NCBI GenBank assembly: GCA_037039925.1
Contig: JAXRKP010000279.1
Location: 289,218 to 353,217 of the forward strand
Origin: Doris montereyensis
Lineage: Eukaryota; Mollusca; Gastropoda; Nudibranchia; Dorididae
Direction of reading: 5' to 3'
Length of the DNA stretch: 64,000 nt
How positions within the stretch are numbered: position 1 is the first letter of the stretch; each line of letters begins with the position of its first letter. Positions 10,836 through 22,925 of this stretch are shown in pieces. Under the pieces are notes generated by a model. That model saw nothing but the letters and a program-made list of their open reading frames with translations. It did no database searches and was not told the DNA's origin. The translations under genes were made by a program, and so were the position numbers.

Positions 10836-11576
10836 AAAATGGATTTGATTCATCTACAAAGTTCATATCTTCTCTGGCAAAGTTCTTACAGTCTTTATGT
10901 AATGGATATGTTGAATTTGATTCAGGTGTGGAAGTCATTGGCCACATCTACCTAAGTGTTGATACTGGCAAGAAAATTGATTACATCCTTAATGAAAAAG
11001 TGTGCAAGACAGATGAAAATAGCGTTACCTTCATTAGCAACAGTTTTCATGCACAGCCTGCAGAAAAGCCCAAACCACCACCACCGAAAACTAATGCAAC
11101 AATCCCTGAAAAAGAGGAGAAAGTTGTAGATGATGATGATATTATTTTAATGGATGAGCCAGAGAGTACTAATACCGGTACTATCCCTATGAGAGACAAT
11201 AGTCCCCAAAATAATGCTCCACCTTCAAATTTCAATAACGCATCAGGTGCCTCTAAACGTCCACACAATCAGCATTTTCCACCCAATCGTCCTTCAAAAC
11301 ATCGCAGAAAAGATTCGTCGTCTTCAAATCCTCATGGTGCACCATCGAACTCACATGAATCACATGACTCGTCATTTAGTTTACCATCAGAAATGTCCAC
11401 TGTTACACCAGCATCAGAAGCAGATCTTTCTCATTTATCACAAGCTCTCGCAGACAATAATTCATCACATCTTGAAGAAAGGGATGTGAAACCAGTTTTA
11501 GACAGTGATATGAATGTTGTTAATGTTAAACAGGAATACGATCCATCTGCTGAAAGTCAAGATTCAAGTAATATGT
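10836..11576 (+). CDS. Shared exon A of the zinc-finger gene
   Basis: Internal coding exon of 741 bases between a strong acceptor (TCTTCTCCATTGCAG) and the donor GTGAGT. Its first two bases complete a codon begun in an unseen upstream exon; its last base (T) starts a codon finished by shared exon B. The first ~75 residues (FDSSTKFISSLAKFLQSL, then VEVIGHIYLSVDTGKKIDYI) look like a small folded alpha/beta region I cannot assign; it shows no BTB signature. Next come a Pro/Lys stretch, an acidic DDDDIILMDEPE that fits a SUMO-interaction motif, Asn/Ser-rich disorder with a basic KHRRK patch (possible nuclear signal), and VNVKQEYDP, a classical SUMO-acceptor consensus (VKQE). The ATG at 10745 seen in the open frame lies in intron sequence and is unlikely to be used. 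Inferred role: common part of a family of nuclear transcription factors whose DNA-binding end is supplied by the downstream cassettes. Confidence 0.8.
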
Positions 11577-12960
11577 GTGAGTATCTTATTTTTTGTCCCT
11601 TTTGCTAGAGATAGTAAATGGTTTAATGTTGATTCAAATTTATTACATTTTGTTATTTAGTTTGTAAATCCATGGCTGTGGAAAGGATAATCATTGGATG
11701 CTTCTAATTCCAATGTATTAATTTTTAGCAGCGATCTAGTGTTGCCTGTGTATTGTCTGTTCAGCCTAAAGTCTATATAATCAGATTGACACAAAGATTT
11801 TTGTTGTCTTCCGCCAATACAGTAGTAGGCCGTCTAACACCACATTGTCTCAGGAAACATAATTTATTCTATGTATAAAAAAATGGCTGGGCCAAGCCAA
11901 CAGTGATCGTATGGCATGTAGGTCATTAACAATGAGTCTTACTTTACCGGCCAGACAGCATGGTGTCAAGATACACAGTCTAGGCAAAACAAACATTGGT
12001 CTAAATTCATCATTCCTTAATGTGCGGTATTTAAACAATTGAGGTTAATCGTCAATCAAATCAAAGATGCGTGTCCAATCAATGTGGTGTTGGTAAATGA
12101 GTTTGATTGTTGCATGCTTGTGAGGTAGAAATGGACAGCCATTGACTTCATAAAGTTATGTCTGCTGCAAGTCTGACATATCTGTCTATGAGGTGTTCAT
12201 TGCGTGATAAAATGATTGACATGTTGGATAAAATTATGTCTTTTGCATAGCTGCCAACCAGTGTGTAAAAACATATTTAGTATGGGTTGGGTTTTTTTTT
12301 TAGCTTTTAGTCTGTAAGTATATTGAAAAAGTGTGTGTTTACGGTCTGTTTTGTTGGGTTTGTTTTAAAAAAAAAATAATTTAATCCTTAGTTAAAGGCA
12401 GAGAGTCAGAGATATGGGCCGGTTGATAATCCGAAGACTCCATTCTTAGTTCGTAAAACTACCAGCAATCCCTGAAAGGGGTTTTAGGCTAAATTATGAG
12501 TTGTTTCTGGAATACCACAGTCTGTCCGCTTCTAGTGTATTTTTCTAATTAGAGACGATTGAAATCAGACTTATAATTCTCTTTTTGCCAGTTTAAAATA
12601 AACAGACATAAAGCTGAAGTTGAAGTTCCCTAATGGCCTAGATGCTCAGAATTGCAGGGTATCAAGACTTAATTATTTCTCTGTTAAAGAGGGCACCTGT
12701 CAAAACAAGCTTTTATCCTTTAACCCACTGACACTTAAGATAAGTGAGGAAAAGGTGTATCATAAAGTTTCCTGAAGACAATATTGGGCCCAGCAAAACT
12801 TTGAACTTTGTGATTTGAACACAGTACTTAAGTTTTGTCTACCACTAGACCACCATGAAAACAAAATAAAGAGTGAACAGCAATGTTTTCCCTTTTATGG
12901 AACATGGGGACAGCATCATATCGACAGTAAAAGTTGCAAACTCTAAGTCTAAAATTTGTA
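11577..12960. other. Intron between shared exons, left part
   Basis: AT-rich intron with no supported exon; poly-T and poly-A runs at 12292-12301 and 12365-12378. The small reading frames here have no recognisable homology. Confidence 0.5.
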
Positions 12961-13993
12961 CAGTGGATGTTGCATAAGTCGACATTGCATAAGTTGATGG
13001 TTTTTTACTGTCCCATCTCCCACACATTTTTTAGTGAATGAAAAACTGTTTACATCGACATCGTCTTAAGTAACATGCCTTTCAAGTCGATCGTTTTTCA
13101 AGGTCCACAGGTGGTAAAAGGAATGAAACTACGATTGCATATGTTGTTACGATTTCAATGCCATCCACGACCGTTGACCCCACAGCTAGAGAACACGATC
13201 AATATAAAATGTTAATATGCCTGTATTAATGATTATTAAACGCTCATTCACTCGCCTTCACTCTACATCTCAAGATTCAAGTAGCGCAAAGGCACTCATA
13301 TGTTGGCATATGGCTGGCCATATGACCTGTTGTTTGTCTTTCTTTTCTCCTGGTCAATAGTACCCAGTTGCGACTGAACCGATCAGAGCGATGGCGGGCG
13401 AGGTGGGTGATGGCCAATAATAACTAAAAATATAATATGTCGCGTGGGTCTTAATCGTGTTGTCAGCATTGAGACGTGACTATTGCAACAGAGAATATTC
13501 TGCTTCGTTTTTGTTCAACACACTGTGTAATTAATACAGTCCGTAGCACATCATATGATGTTGATCTAGTTCAACTTGTACTACTCATATTCGTACACAA
13601 TCATATACCAGCCATCAGCATTAATATTATTAGTAGGTATATCTCCATGAAGCACTTCACGAAACAGACGATTGGTTTAAAATTAAAGCCAGAGATCTAA
13701 TCGCACGTGCAGTCTTGCTCTTACTAATACAATACCACTTCATCCTCGCCACTTTTTTTTTTTCACTTGGAATTCTACCACTTTGCTCAATCACTCGAGC
13801 AAGAAAAATACACAAAGACAACACATGCATGTGACCACAAAGCCACATGTCAGTAATTAGTCATAATGCCCAAGACCTTTATGGTGAAAATCATGTCACG
13901 GGAGGTAACTGAGCAATTGCTTAAGTCGATTTTAACATAAGTCGATTTTTCTTTAATGGGTCCCTTCAACATCACCGTATGCGGTATCCACTG
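12961..13993. mobile_element. Nonautonomous pogo/Tigger-like DNA transposon
   Basis: Bounded by CAGTGGAT at 12961 and ATCCACTG ending at 13993, with TA on both outer sides, as expected for the TA target duplication of Tc1/mariner/pogo elements. Subterminal repeats of GCATAAGTCGA / TTAAGTCGATT type occur at both ends in inverted orientation. About 1.03 kb with no transposase frame, so a nonautonomous copy sitting in the intron between the two shared exons. Confidence 0.75.
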
Positions 13994-14507
13994 TAACACC
14001 TTTTTCTCTCTCTTGCTTTTTAACATTAAGAAGCCTCTATACTTCGTAAATTGGGATTCTGTGGCAAAAGAATCAGTTTTTGACACTTGCACACCGTATC
14101 TGTCTGTGAAAATAGATAAGCATCAGTTTCTTTGATTTTCTCATGACGTCCAAAATTGAACGTATACGGTTTGTGACTTTCACTGTCGATATCTTCTACA
14201 AGGCTGTGAAATGAATTAAGTGATGAAGTTTCCTACAATTCTCAGCTGTTTTAAAAAAATTGAAAGTTGTGTTTTATGTAGATTGATGCGAGAATAATTT
14301 TGTTTCAGAGATTTGGTCACAAAGGTGTTTTTCGCATTATGGTTTTTTTTATGCTCTTGATGATCACAACTTTGTAAATGTAAGCTTTCTTAGCTTTATC
14401 GATTTAGCATTTAAGATTGTCCTGAGTTGGAAGCGTTCTCTTGATACCTGTTACATTTTGTTTCATGTTTGACTAATTTGTTGATATTTTTCTTTTTGTT
14501 CATCTAG
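13994..14507. other. Intron between shared exons, right part
   Basis: No supported exon; ends in the acceptor TTCTTTTTGTTCATCTAG at 14490-14507. Confidence 0.5.
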
Positions 14508-14714
14508 ATAATGAGCAGCAAGATGAAGGTGGTTATTATTCAGGTATGGCACCCCATGATCAATCTTACGATATGGGAGGCAGTCAATATTACGGTGGAC
14601 GAAGGGGCAATGTACATTCTGAATATGATGAAATGGGTTCAAGTGATATGTATCAGGGTGGAGCTGGTCCTGGAGATTCAAGTGGCTCAATGATGGCTGG
14701 TGCTCAAGGTCAAG
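14508..14714 (+). CDS. Shared exon B of the zinc-finger gene
   Basis: Internal exon of 207 bases. The two leading bases (AT) complete the codon started by T at 11576, giving Tyr, and the frame then reads NEQQDEGGYYSGMAPHD and onward without a stop. The protein is Gly/Tyr/Ser/Gln/Met-rich (SQYYGGRR, GDSSGSMMAGAQGQG) and predicted disordered, so it serves as a flexible linker between exon A and the fingers. The exon ends CAAG before the donor GTGGGT; the final G is base 1 of a split codon. Every intact cassette downstream starts with two bases that fit this phase, which is the main evidence that this exon is the common splice donor for the array. Confidence 0.8.
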
Positions 14715-17700
14715 GTGGGTGCTTTTTCCTTCTTTTCAGGACAATTCAAAAACCAAGGTTTATGTGCCAACTCATTCCTGTCAGGGCTAGTCCTTCCCAT
14801 GTCTTGTTTAATCCAAGATTTTGAAAGTCGTGCAGACTTTATATCTCGTCTGATACTATGGCTATGTTACTCAATGTGTGAAGATATTGGGCTGTGGTTA
14901 ATTGAAGTGGAAAATTGTCGTCCCTTCATTATTTGATTTTCAAATCTGTGAAAGAAAGATTAAAGGACTAATGCACCCTCACGCTCAGTAGTTTACTTTA
15001 CCAATTTGAACGTCTTTTTTCTTCAAACCACATAAAGTTGACATAGCTTGAGAGCACTATATATTATTTGTGAATTGAAATTATAAAATGAGAATGAAGT
15101 GTGTTGAACACTTACATAAAATTCTAAGCTTATCAGGATACTCTTTTCGGGTTTTTTCGCTTAAATTTTTTCCTACATTGAGGGATTTTTTTGTGTTACA
15201 AATTACTCAGTAAAATCCATTAACAATGTTTGCTATAGCTGTAGACAGGCTTCAGTCATTTGAGTCCCGTATATTATGAATCTTTTGGTGCATATGATAG
15301 TCATTTCTTCTTTTCCTAAGCATTTTATTTCCAGTGACAGATTTCCCCCATAGTTTTATGTTTTCTTTTCTTTCTTTTTTTACTACACGTGACCAAGTTT
15401 TCTTTTCTCTTATAACCCAACAATCGTTTTAAATCAACGAATTAACGTCACAGTAAAAGAAGTCATGAAAGAACACATGTTCTAAAAGATCTTAACGCTG
15501 AACATTTAATTACTTTGTTCCTTGTAAGTTAAATATATTATGTTACGTTTCACTAAAGGTAAAATTTAAGCTATGCATCAGTTCTATGTGGGGACTGGGT
15601 ATGTGAGAGTCCAATGTACAGCACACCAACCTTGGTTTTTGTATTGACCATGTTAAAAATTAATGTCAGAGATGCCAATCCATTGGAATATTTAAGTTTT
15701 TCCTATTTTGAATGAATTTTCTTTGAAGACGGGTTGATTCGTTGATATTTTCCAGTCGAGCATAGACATAGTAAAGCTGTGTGCTAGATAAGTATTGTGA
15801 AATTGACCTCTTTACCAACCCCATTTTCCTCTCAATGCCTCAATTTCAGGGGAGTGGGTCCTGGAGGTCATTTTGAAAATTGATAAAGCAGTACACCTAT
15901 GACCTTCATAAATGAGTTCTATGTGTCGAAATTAGAGCCTTTTATAAATAAATCAATGCCATGGAAAGAACATTTTTAAAGTGCATAGTGTTTCAATCTT
16001 TAGGTATGTGTTTCAATATTGGTATACATCCTTATTTACATACCAGTTACAAAAAATATGCATTGGTTGGGACAAATTTTAGTTTCATAGGATGTTGAAA
16101 ATGGCATTCAACAAATCCCCCCCCCCCCCCCCCCCAGAAAAATACATTTATCAGAAAGCATATAATACATGCATACTTTTATTTTATACGTTGAAAGTAA
16201 GTCAGAGAAAGGTTCAACAAGTTTTAGTGGCTGACATACCCTGAGAAAAGAGGATAACACTCTAAAACATCATAAAACCTTGTGGTCTCAATTTCAACTT
16301 CCCGACTCCTTTATACTTATGTTGGATGGTACCTTTTGATAATTGTGTGTGGAATGTGTCATATCTGTTCCTGGTAATCTAAGGCAATATTCAGGACAAT
16401 TCGTCAAACATTTTTTTTGGGATAAGATATTGTGATGATTAAAATGGGTACCAACTTGCAATACTTAAGACAAAATTAGTCTTTTATAGTATAGCATATG
16501 TAATGTGTTGAAAGTTCTGCCTGTGTTGTTTCTAAAAAAAAAAAACTAAAAATTTTGAATTCGGAGAATTGATACTGAGCTTCTTTTATGATATCATAGT
16601 GAAGGGAATGTATTCAATCTATAATAAAGCTGAACGTCTCTAACTTTGACCGCTTATAACTCAAGAACCACTGCACCCACAACCTTCATATTTCGCATGC
16701 AGATTTTAAATAGGCTGCTTTAGGTTCTTAGCAAAGAAACGAATGAAATCAGTATTTTAATTGATTTGAGAAAGATTGGTTTGCCTGCTGTCCACAAACC
16801 TTTTTGTTACTAGATCTAATTTCTCGATTTCCGGTCATAGCAATAAAAAGCCCACGTAACTTCAGTATCCAGTACCATTTGATCAAATAATCATACTTGA
16901 TATCCCCCGTAACTGATACAGTGATTTCTGAGTTTACAGCAGAAGAGACCCTGCTTCATAATAAAGAGAAATTATAATCCAGCATTATTTACGGGCATGC
17001 TTGCAATTCAACAACCAGATTTGTCCCATTTTAGGCAAATCATGGCTTTCTTCCCTTTAAAAGATTTTGAACGAAACACATTATTTTACAGTAATGTGAT
17101 ATTTGAGCACCCCATATCAAGGATTTGGTTGGTTGTTTTTTTACATTTTTGAATCAGTTATAAAATATATCATCAGTCAACTTGGATTGATCAAATTTGG
17201 CCCTGTATAGTGACTACCACACTTCGTTTCTAGGTTTGTGTTGGTTTTTGTTAGTGTCAATTGGGAAATGTTCCTTTGAATTTTCTCCCAGGTCTCCCTT
17301 CTGTTTATCATGTATAACTAGCACTAGTAATTATTAAATAAATTTAATAGGACATTAATTCCCTGTTTGTGATTATCAAGTACATTTTAAAATTCTGTTA
17401 CCTATGGGTATTTTCGCAGAAAAAAATAAAAAATTTTTGGTTGGGTTGGGGAGTGTTGAAAGAAAGCTGATATTTTAAATGAGGTGATTTCATTCCATGG
17501 GTTGGCATCTCTGCAAAGTTTTGGTCGCTCTTCTTTTATTTTGCTTTCTATTGTTACATTTTAAACTGAATCATAGTTTATCCCTATCTTCCTCATTTCA
17601 ATCTTTTTGGATAAGGTAAGGGAAGCTATAGATATTTGAAATCCATCTTGAGGTTAATCCATTTGGGTGCTCTCTGTATTTAAAATTTTCTTCTCAATTA

Positions 17701-18763
17701 CTTTAACTCCAGTAGTCATAGTGGGGTTGGGTTGGTTTTTTAAAGACAAAGTTTTAACTATTCTGGGATTCATTTACTATGGAAGAATGTATTACCATAA
17801 TCAGAACATTTTAGAAAAGATATGAAATTTGGGTTTAACACCAGAAATTTGGGGGATAATATGAAAGAGAAACGGGCAAAACTGGGAGCAGTTTCACTGT
17901 ATAAATGGATATCACTTAAATTTCCCCTCATAACTTTCTAGTGTCATCATCTGTTGAAAATTGATTCATGTTTTTGAAATGTAAAGGGAGTTTTGTGGTA
18001 ATTTTGAAATTGCTGCTTTCAACTTGTCTTCTTTGTTCGACCACAAACTTTTAATGCAAATTTTAGAGAGCATATTATTTCTTTGCTTTAATAAAATTTT
18101 GTTTGTAACGTGTGATTGGAATCAATCAGGTAAGTTTTATATATGTAACTGTCATGTGGTTTTACACTTTGTCCCATCCTCTGTTCTTGCCCGTGTTCTC
18201 TTTGCTTGGATATTGGGTGGGGAGATGCAAGGTATTTATTGACTACTTCAAGCTGTGTCAACCACCGTACCAAGCAATCACTTTGGACGTGGACACTTTT
18301 ACAGCTTGTTTGAAACCTGTTTGGATAAAATTGTGGAAATGGATCAAAACGACAAAAAAAATTATGCTGCTACAGTCACATCAATAATAAAAAAATTAAG
18401 TTTTTGTGTTTTCTCTGCCATGTCATAAAGCCTGCTTATATATATTTCTGTGTATGCGTGCGATCGTGTATGGACCAGTTTCCGCAGATTGCGTTTGGAG
18501 GCCTTTCATAATCACCCTTTTCTCCCATAACGAATTTCTTATCGTCCGGTTACCTTAGGAATGTGGTCGCTTTTGTGTGTCTTTCTTCAGACTTTTTCTA
18601 GAGCCACTTGCATGTTCATTATATAAGAATACGATTTTGGGAGATTAAAATTTGTTTTAGTTAGAAGTCATTTCCGCGTGAGCTCCATAGGGTTTAATTA
18701 TACAACAAAATACACAAAGACCGTAGCCATAATTTGTTGTCTTTTGTTTTCATCTGTCTGCAG
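14715..18763. other. Large intron before the cassette array
   Basis: Four kilobases with no supported exon. Notable content: a C-homopolymer of about 17 bases at 16119-16135; a stretch at 16620-17110 beginning GAACGTCTCTAACTTTGACC that looks like a dispersed repeat by its compositional break but has no second copy in the window. Overlapping frames at 18024-18387 have no recognisable domain. Confidence 0.5.
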
Positions 18764-19030
18764 CTCATGTGACCGGTGGCTCTAATGGTATTTATCTGGC
18801 TTCTGGGGAGTCAAGGGGAAAAGTGATTCTGCCCGTATAGGCAACTTTGACGCTCCATATACATGTCCTTACTGTCGTAGACCATTCTTTCACAAGAACC
18901 AGTATGATGGACATGTCAACTCTCATTTAAATGTGAAGCCATTTGTCTGCTATAAATGTGGAAGTTCTTTTTTGCATATTCTGCAAATTTATCCCGTCAC
19001 AAACGAACCTGTAGAGTTAGTACATTATAA
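18764..19030 (+). CDS. Class 1 zinc-finger cassette 1 (frame-disrupted)
   Basis: Acceptor CATCTGTCTGCAG precedes the exon. Finger 1 is CPYC then RRPF, helix HKNQYDG, H-x3-H, all in frame. Finger 2 starts CYKCGSSF but then loses frame in a run of six T; two bases fewer would restore helix YSANLSR and RH-KRTC. A second disruption lies at GGGGAAAA near 18818, where the frame entering from the acceptor meets TAG. Alternatively the AG at 18810-18812 could be the acceptor, which would avoid the first problem. Both faults are at homopolymers, so assembly error is as likely as mutation. First cassette of the array, 4 kb after the shared donor. Confidence 0.6.
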
Positions 19031-19675
19031 TTTCTTTATTTCCGGTAGAAGAGTTGACGATTTTGTTAGTAATTGGGATGATCGTCATCAGTGTGAGGAT
19101 AGGATTATTACTCATTACTACGATAATCAGTTCATGCTTTCTGACTTTTCTGAATGTTGTTTTCACACTCTTCTCTAAATGATTCAAAATCTCCATTTGT
19201 TGATGAGCATGCCCTATTCATCAATATTCCTCCCAGCTTATGATTTTTCAAGTGCTATTTACTGTAGAACATCATTTGTATAGTTTCTTCCTTCATTGAT
19301 GTTCCCTTTTATTTATCTGTTATTTTTTTTATCAGGTATCATATTCAATTTCATGAAGTTTATTAAATGAAAAACGCTTTCTTTGAGTCCTGAGGGTTCT
19401 TCTGTAAATATCTTTCAGTTCTTTCATGCTCCCCTTTGCCTGTTTACTATCATACTTTCCTGTACATAATAATGAAATGATCTGTTACTTTTACATCACA
19501 GTCTTTTCTGGGTCTTTTTTACAACAAACATGGGTCATCCCAAGTACGTACATGATCATTGACTGCATCATTTGTAGTACATATATAAAATAGTATATCA
19601 TTTCCTTCGCTGATCATGATCACAATGAGGAAATGTCAAATCGTTTTGTATCCCTTTTCTACTTTCATTTTGCAG
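19031..19675. other. Intron/3' flank between cassettes 1 and 2
   Basis: AT-rich; no additional exon or copy of the intronic element found. Confidence 0.5.
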
Positions 19676-19899
19676 CATACAACAGTACAAAGAAGTGCAA
19701 AGAAGGAAAGAAATACAGATATGAATGTGAATTATGTGGCCGGAAGCTATTTCACAAGAAACATTATGTGCAACATAAAAATGCTGTCCACTACAAAACG
19801 TTTCCATACTCTTGCCCAAATTGTTCCAAACAGTTTGCATATCGTGAAAGTTATTTGAGGCACCTAAGACATACTTGCAAATCTCTTCCAAAAACTTAG
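19676..19899 (+). CDS. Class 1 zinc-finger cassette 2
   Basis: Terminal exon after acceptor TCATTTTGCAG. Phase bases CA give Ala. Reads AYNSTKKCKEGKKYRYE, then finger 1 CELC, helix HKKHYVQ, H-x4-H, linker YKTFPYS, finger 2 CPNC, helix YRESYLR, then H and a terminal Cys (HLRHTC) and a short KSLPKT tail before TAG. Intact. An AATAAA polyadenylation signal lies about 100 bases later at 19997-20002. Function inferred: one of the alternative DNA-binding ends, with two fingers expected to contact about 6 bp. Confidence 0.85.
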
Positions 19900-20173
19900 T
19901 TTGTCTTGTTCTATCTTTATTTCTCTTTATTTTGGGGTTCTTCTTAGTTCATATTTTCTCTTCTCTTCCGTTGTATTTACATTTATTCGCGTATTGAATA
20001 AATACATCATCGTGTATTGTGTATGCGTAACCTTTTTCTCCTTTTTATACTTTCCGTCGGTTCACTTGAAGTAATTTAGGAATAGATTTCTGGGAGTTGT
20101 CATTAAAGCCCTGTCAGACAAGCCACTGGAGGGGGAGCAGCACTGACTCCAGTATTGCCTTTTTCATCCTCAG

Positions 20174-20547
20174 AAGGATCAAGATTGAGTCAGTCCAAGA
20201 GCTTGAAAAATGGCAAGACTGCTGTGAAAAGTGCTCTTCCCTTTCACTCCCTGCCAGGAGAATGTTACAGTCAGGCTGTTAATGTCTGTTGGTGCTATTA
20301 CTGTAATAAGCAGTTCCACTCTGAACAGTTGCTTGCTGAGCATTTAACAGAACATTCTTGCAAAAAACCTTTCAAGTGTGATAAATGTTACCTCTCATTC
20401 ATGTATAGGTCTACCTTGAGACGACATCAGACAGTTTGTGGGGGTAGTTTTCGATTAAAACTTCATGTCTGTCCTTCTTGTAGTCGAAGTTTCACCTATC
20501 GACACGACCTTAAGAGACACATTAGAAATATTCATCATGTTCTTTGA
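20174..20547 (+). CDS. Zinc-finger cassette 3 (three fingers)
   Basis: Acceptor CCTTTTTCATCCTCAG; phase bases AA give Glu. A ~45-residue Ser/Lys-rich leader precedes three fingers: CYYC with helix SEQLLAE and H-x4-H; CDKC with helix YRSTLRR, H and terminal Cys (HQTVC); CPSC with helix YRHDLKR and H-x4-H (HIRNIH). It is the only cassette seen with three fingers; fingers 1 and 2 have the class 1 pattern and the third looks like a duplicated second finger, again with Tyr at helix position -1. Stop TGA directly after HHVL. Confidence 0.85.
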
Positions 20548-21020
20548 TATCTGTTCACGTCCGATTTTGGTTTGCTTTCCTTTTATTTAGTGCGCTGGTA
20601 TGGGGCACACATTTTTTCTTCTCATTTCATTATTGAGAAAGACTTGAGGAGTTTGTGTCTGTTTATAAATGCAAAATAAGAATCACAGAAAGAGCATATA
20701 TTTCTTGCTTTGAGTACTTTAAAAGGCAAAAACAACACTGATTTCGATAAGCATTGATGTATGAGCGATCGTGTCTTTCATAATCTCGCCATAGCTTAGC
20801 TAGAACCTAATTTATATTTATTTATACCTAAATCCGAAACCTGTTTTGCTGAAACTGCTTTTTGGGCATCTTCCTTTTACATATATGGAGTAAAAGATTA
20901 TCAGTTAATGGATGTTTGAGTTGAGAAAGGGGATCCCTAGAGGGCTCCCTGAACTGATTGTAACAGTTTCTCATTTTGTTTTCGGTATTTGAAAGTATTT
21001 ATGGGAGGTATTGCGAGTGG
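20548..21020. other. Intron/3' flank after cassette 3
   Basis: No exon recognised. Confidence 0.5.
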
Positions 21021-21130
21021 TTGGCGGGTGCTGCTATTTTTCCCTTTCTTTCGCTAATCCACCTGTCTTTCATCTTGCTGTTTCCTTTTAGATCAACCTG
21101 ATATACCTGCTTGTAATGGATCTGGTAGAT
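21021..21130 (+). repeat. Intronic element copy 1
   Basis: Begins TTGGCGGGTGCTGCT, followed by a pyrimidine tract with CATCTTGCTGTTTCC. Here the tract ends in TTTTAG, making it look like a real 3' splice site, but the frame after it stops at once. The distal part is diverged. About 400 bases upstream of cassette 4. Confidence 0.7.
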
Positions 21131-21526
21131 TTAATTGAAACAATCTTTGAGAGGTGCTATGTTTTTGTTTTGTTCTTTAACCATTGTTTGGGAGTATGTG
21201 TGCCTGCACTTTTTGTGCTGCAAAATGTTGTCTACCTCTCTACAACCCTAAAGTGTACACAGCTGATTTCCGCATATTTTAGTGCATATTTGTCCTACAA
21301 AACAAATCAACATAGATTTCATGAAATGTTTTGGGTTATAGTACATTTACATGAATAAAGTCCATATATCCTTATCGATTTCCCCGTTAGAAATCACTAT
21401 TAGGTGTTCACATTCTATCAAAGCCTCATACTTATTTTCAGAATGGGCTCTTCTGTTGAAACACTTTTGTTCTCAATCTATTTATGGTAGTTGTCAAATG
21501 TCTTTGCCCTCTCCTTTCATCTCCAG

Positions 21527-21750
21527 CCTATGTGAGTTCTGGCTACAGCTTCATGAACAAGCCTGATAAGACAAAGTGCAAATTTTGTTTTAAAAAGTTT
21601 CCCTGTAGCCGTGATCTAGATGGTCATGTCAATTCCAAGCACTTTTACCGTAAGCCTCATCAGTGCTTAAAATGTGGAAAGCAATTTTCCTATGAACAAA
21701 ATTTAAAACGTCACATGAAACTGTGTGGTCCCTTCCTGGTATTCAAATGA
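21527..21750 (+). CDS. Class 1 zinc-finger cassette 4
   Basis: Acceptor CCTTTCATCTCCAG; phase bases CC give Ala. Leader YVSSGYSFMNKPDKTK, finger 1 CKFC, helix CSRDLDG, H-x3-H; linker FYRKPHQ; finger 2 CLKC, helix YEQNLKR, H-x3-C (HMKLC), tail GPFLVFK. Intact to TGA. Helix 1 is nearly the same as in cassettes 5 and 6 (x-R-D-L-x-G), which points to local duplication. Confidence 0.85.
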
Positions 21751-22279
21751 GCTCAAGGTACTGCTGACAGATTTATATTGTATTTTAGAACTGATGTGTC
21801 TGTGCTTAGTTTATTCATTTTTATTCTTTTGCCACTGGGGGGTCGAAGGAAGTATACTGGTGTTGAAAGGTTGGATTTTTTCCAATGCTTATTTTTTCAA
21901 TCCACTTTTGATGCCGTTTTTACAGGCTGTTAAAGTCGTACACGACATAATTCTTATTTATAGCTGTATCAAATTAAAATGATTTCCTGTGGCTGAGATA
22001 ATGTTGCCTTGTGATAGGGGTAGTGCAGTGTATGCTGTTGTATGAATTTTTTTTTTTTTTTGTAGTCTTGATTCTCATGTTGCCTTTGTTGCATAGAGCT
22101 CTGTCCAAAAATTCAGTCAAGGTAAAAAAAAAAAAAAATCCTACCAAAAACCCAGAGATTACTTTAGTTGTGGATGTGGGTATAATTAAGATCCTTTTGT
22201 TGCAGTCTGTCAGAGTGCTCTCTTTGTCATTTGTTTTTACTGCTGTCCTCATGACTTGCATCTTGGTATCCATTTCATC
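21751..22279. other. 3' flank of cassette 4
   Basis: No exon recognised; homopolymer T and A runs at 22050-22063 and 22124-22138. Confidence 0.45.
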
Positions 22280-22925
22280 TTCCATTCAGTATCTCTAAAG
22301 AGTGACATCAGGTTTAAAAAAATATTTTGGATGGGTTTTTTTTTTAATGAATTTTCGAAAATATTATAGATCTATATCGTGAATAAAAATAGCATTTTTA
22401 TTACCAAAAAAAAAATTCTCAAAAAGTTAACAATACTTTTTTTTTAAACGACGTCATTCTATAACCATTACAACAAGAACCTGTTTGTCAAATATATTTC
22501 AAATCGTTTGGTAAATGGCGGAGGAGAATTTTAGTGTGAAAAAATGCAAGTTAAAAAATCAAAAGAAAATTACACAAAACAAACGCTTCAGACAGATTTC
22601 CATTGTTGTAGCAGCCTCCCTACTCTTTCGACATTGTCTGACATTGTTACTAATGTATATGGATTATAAATCTAGGTTTAGATGTGCACTTGTGAAAAAC
22701 AGTTTTTTTGTTTTTTCCTCTATATCCTACTATGCTTGTGCGCATGTTTACATACACACTGACGCGCAACGCCTCTTACATCACACAGTGACGAACGGTA
22801 TCGGCAGAAGCCAGTTGACATCGATGTTGCCACATTTGTCGTTTAGCTGCCAATATATGGGTTTTTACTGCCGTCTTCTCAGTGTTAGCATGATTTACGT
22901 GAAAATTTTGACTTTTTTCCTACCC
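22280..22925 (+). repeat. Dispersed repeat family R2, copy 1
   Basis: Direct repeat of 51422-52180. Shared blocks in order: CTAAAGAGTGACRTC, TTTTTATTACCAAAAA, TTCTCAAAAAGTT, GGTAAATGGCGGAGGAGA, TTGTTGTAGCAGCC, ATTGTTACTAATGTA, CAACGCCTCTT, TTGCCACATTT and TTTACTGCC. Copies differ by many substitutions and indels. The 145-residue open frame at 22515-22952 lies inside the repeat and is interrupted in the other copy, so it is not called as a gene. Element type unknown. Confidence 0.75.

Noticed and set aside
10836..14714. BTB/POZ domain in the shared exons
   Set aside because: Expected from the lola comparison, but none of its characteristic motifs is seen; it may lie in an upstream exon outside the recognisable part.
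18024..18387. Overlapping small frames as an extra shared exon
   Set aside because: No acceptor/donor pair in the correct phase and no recognisable protein pattern.
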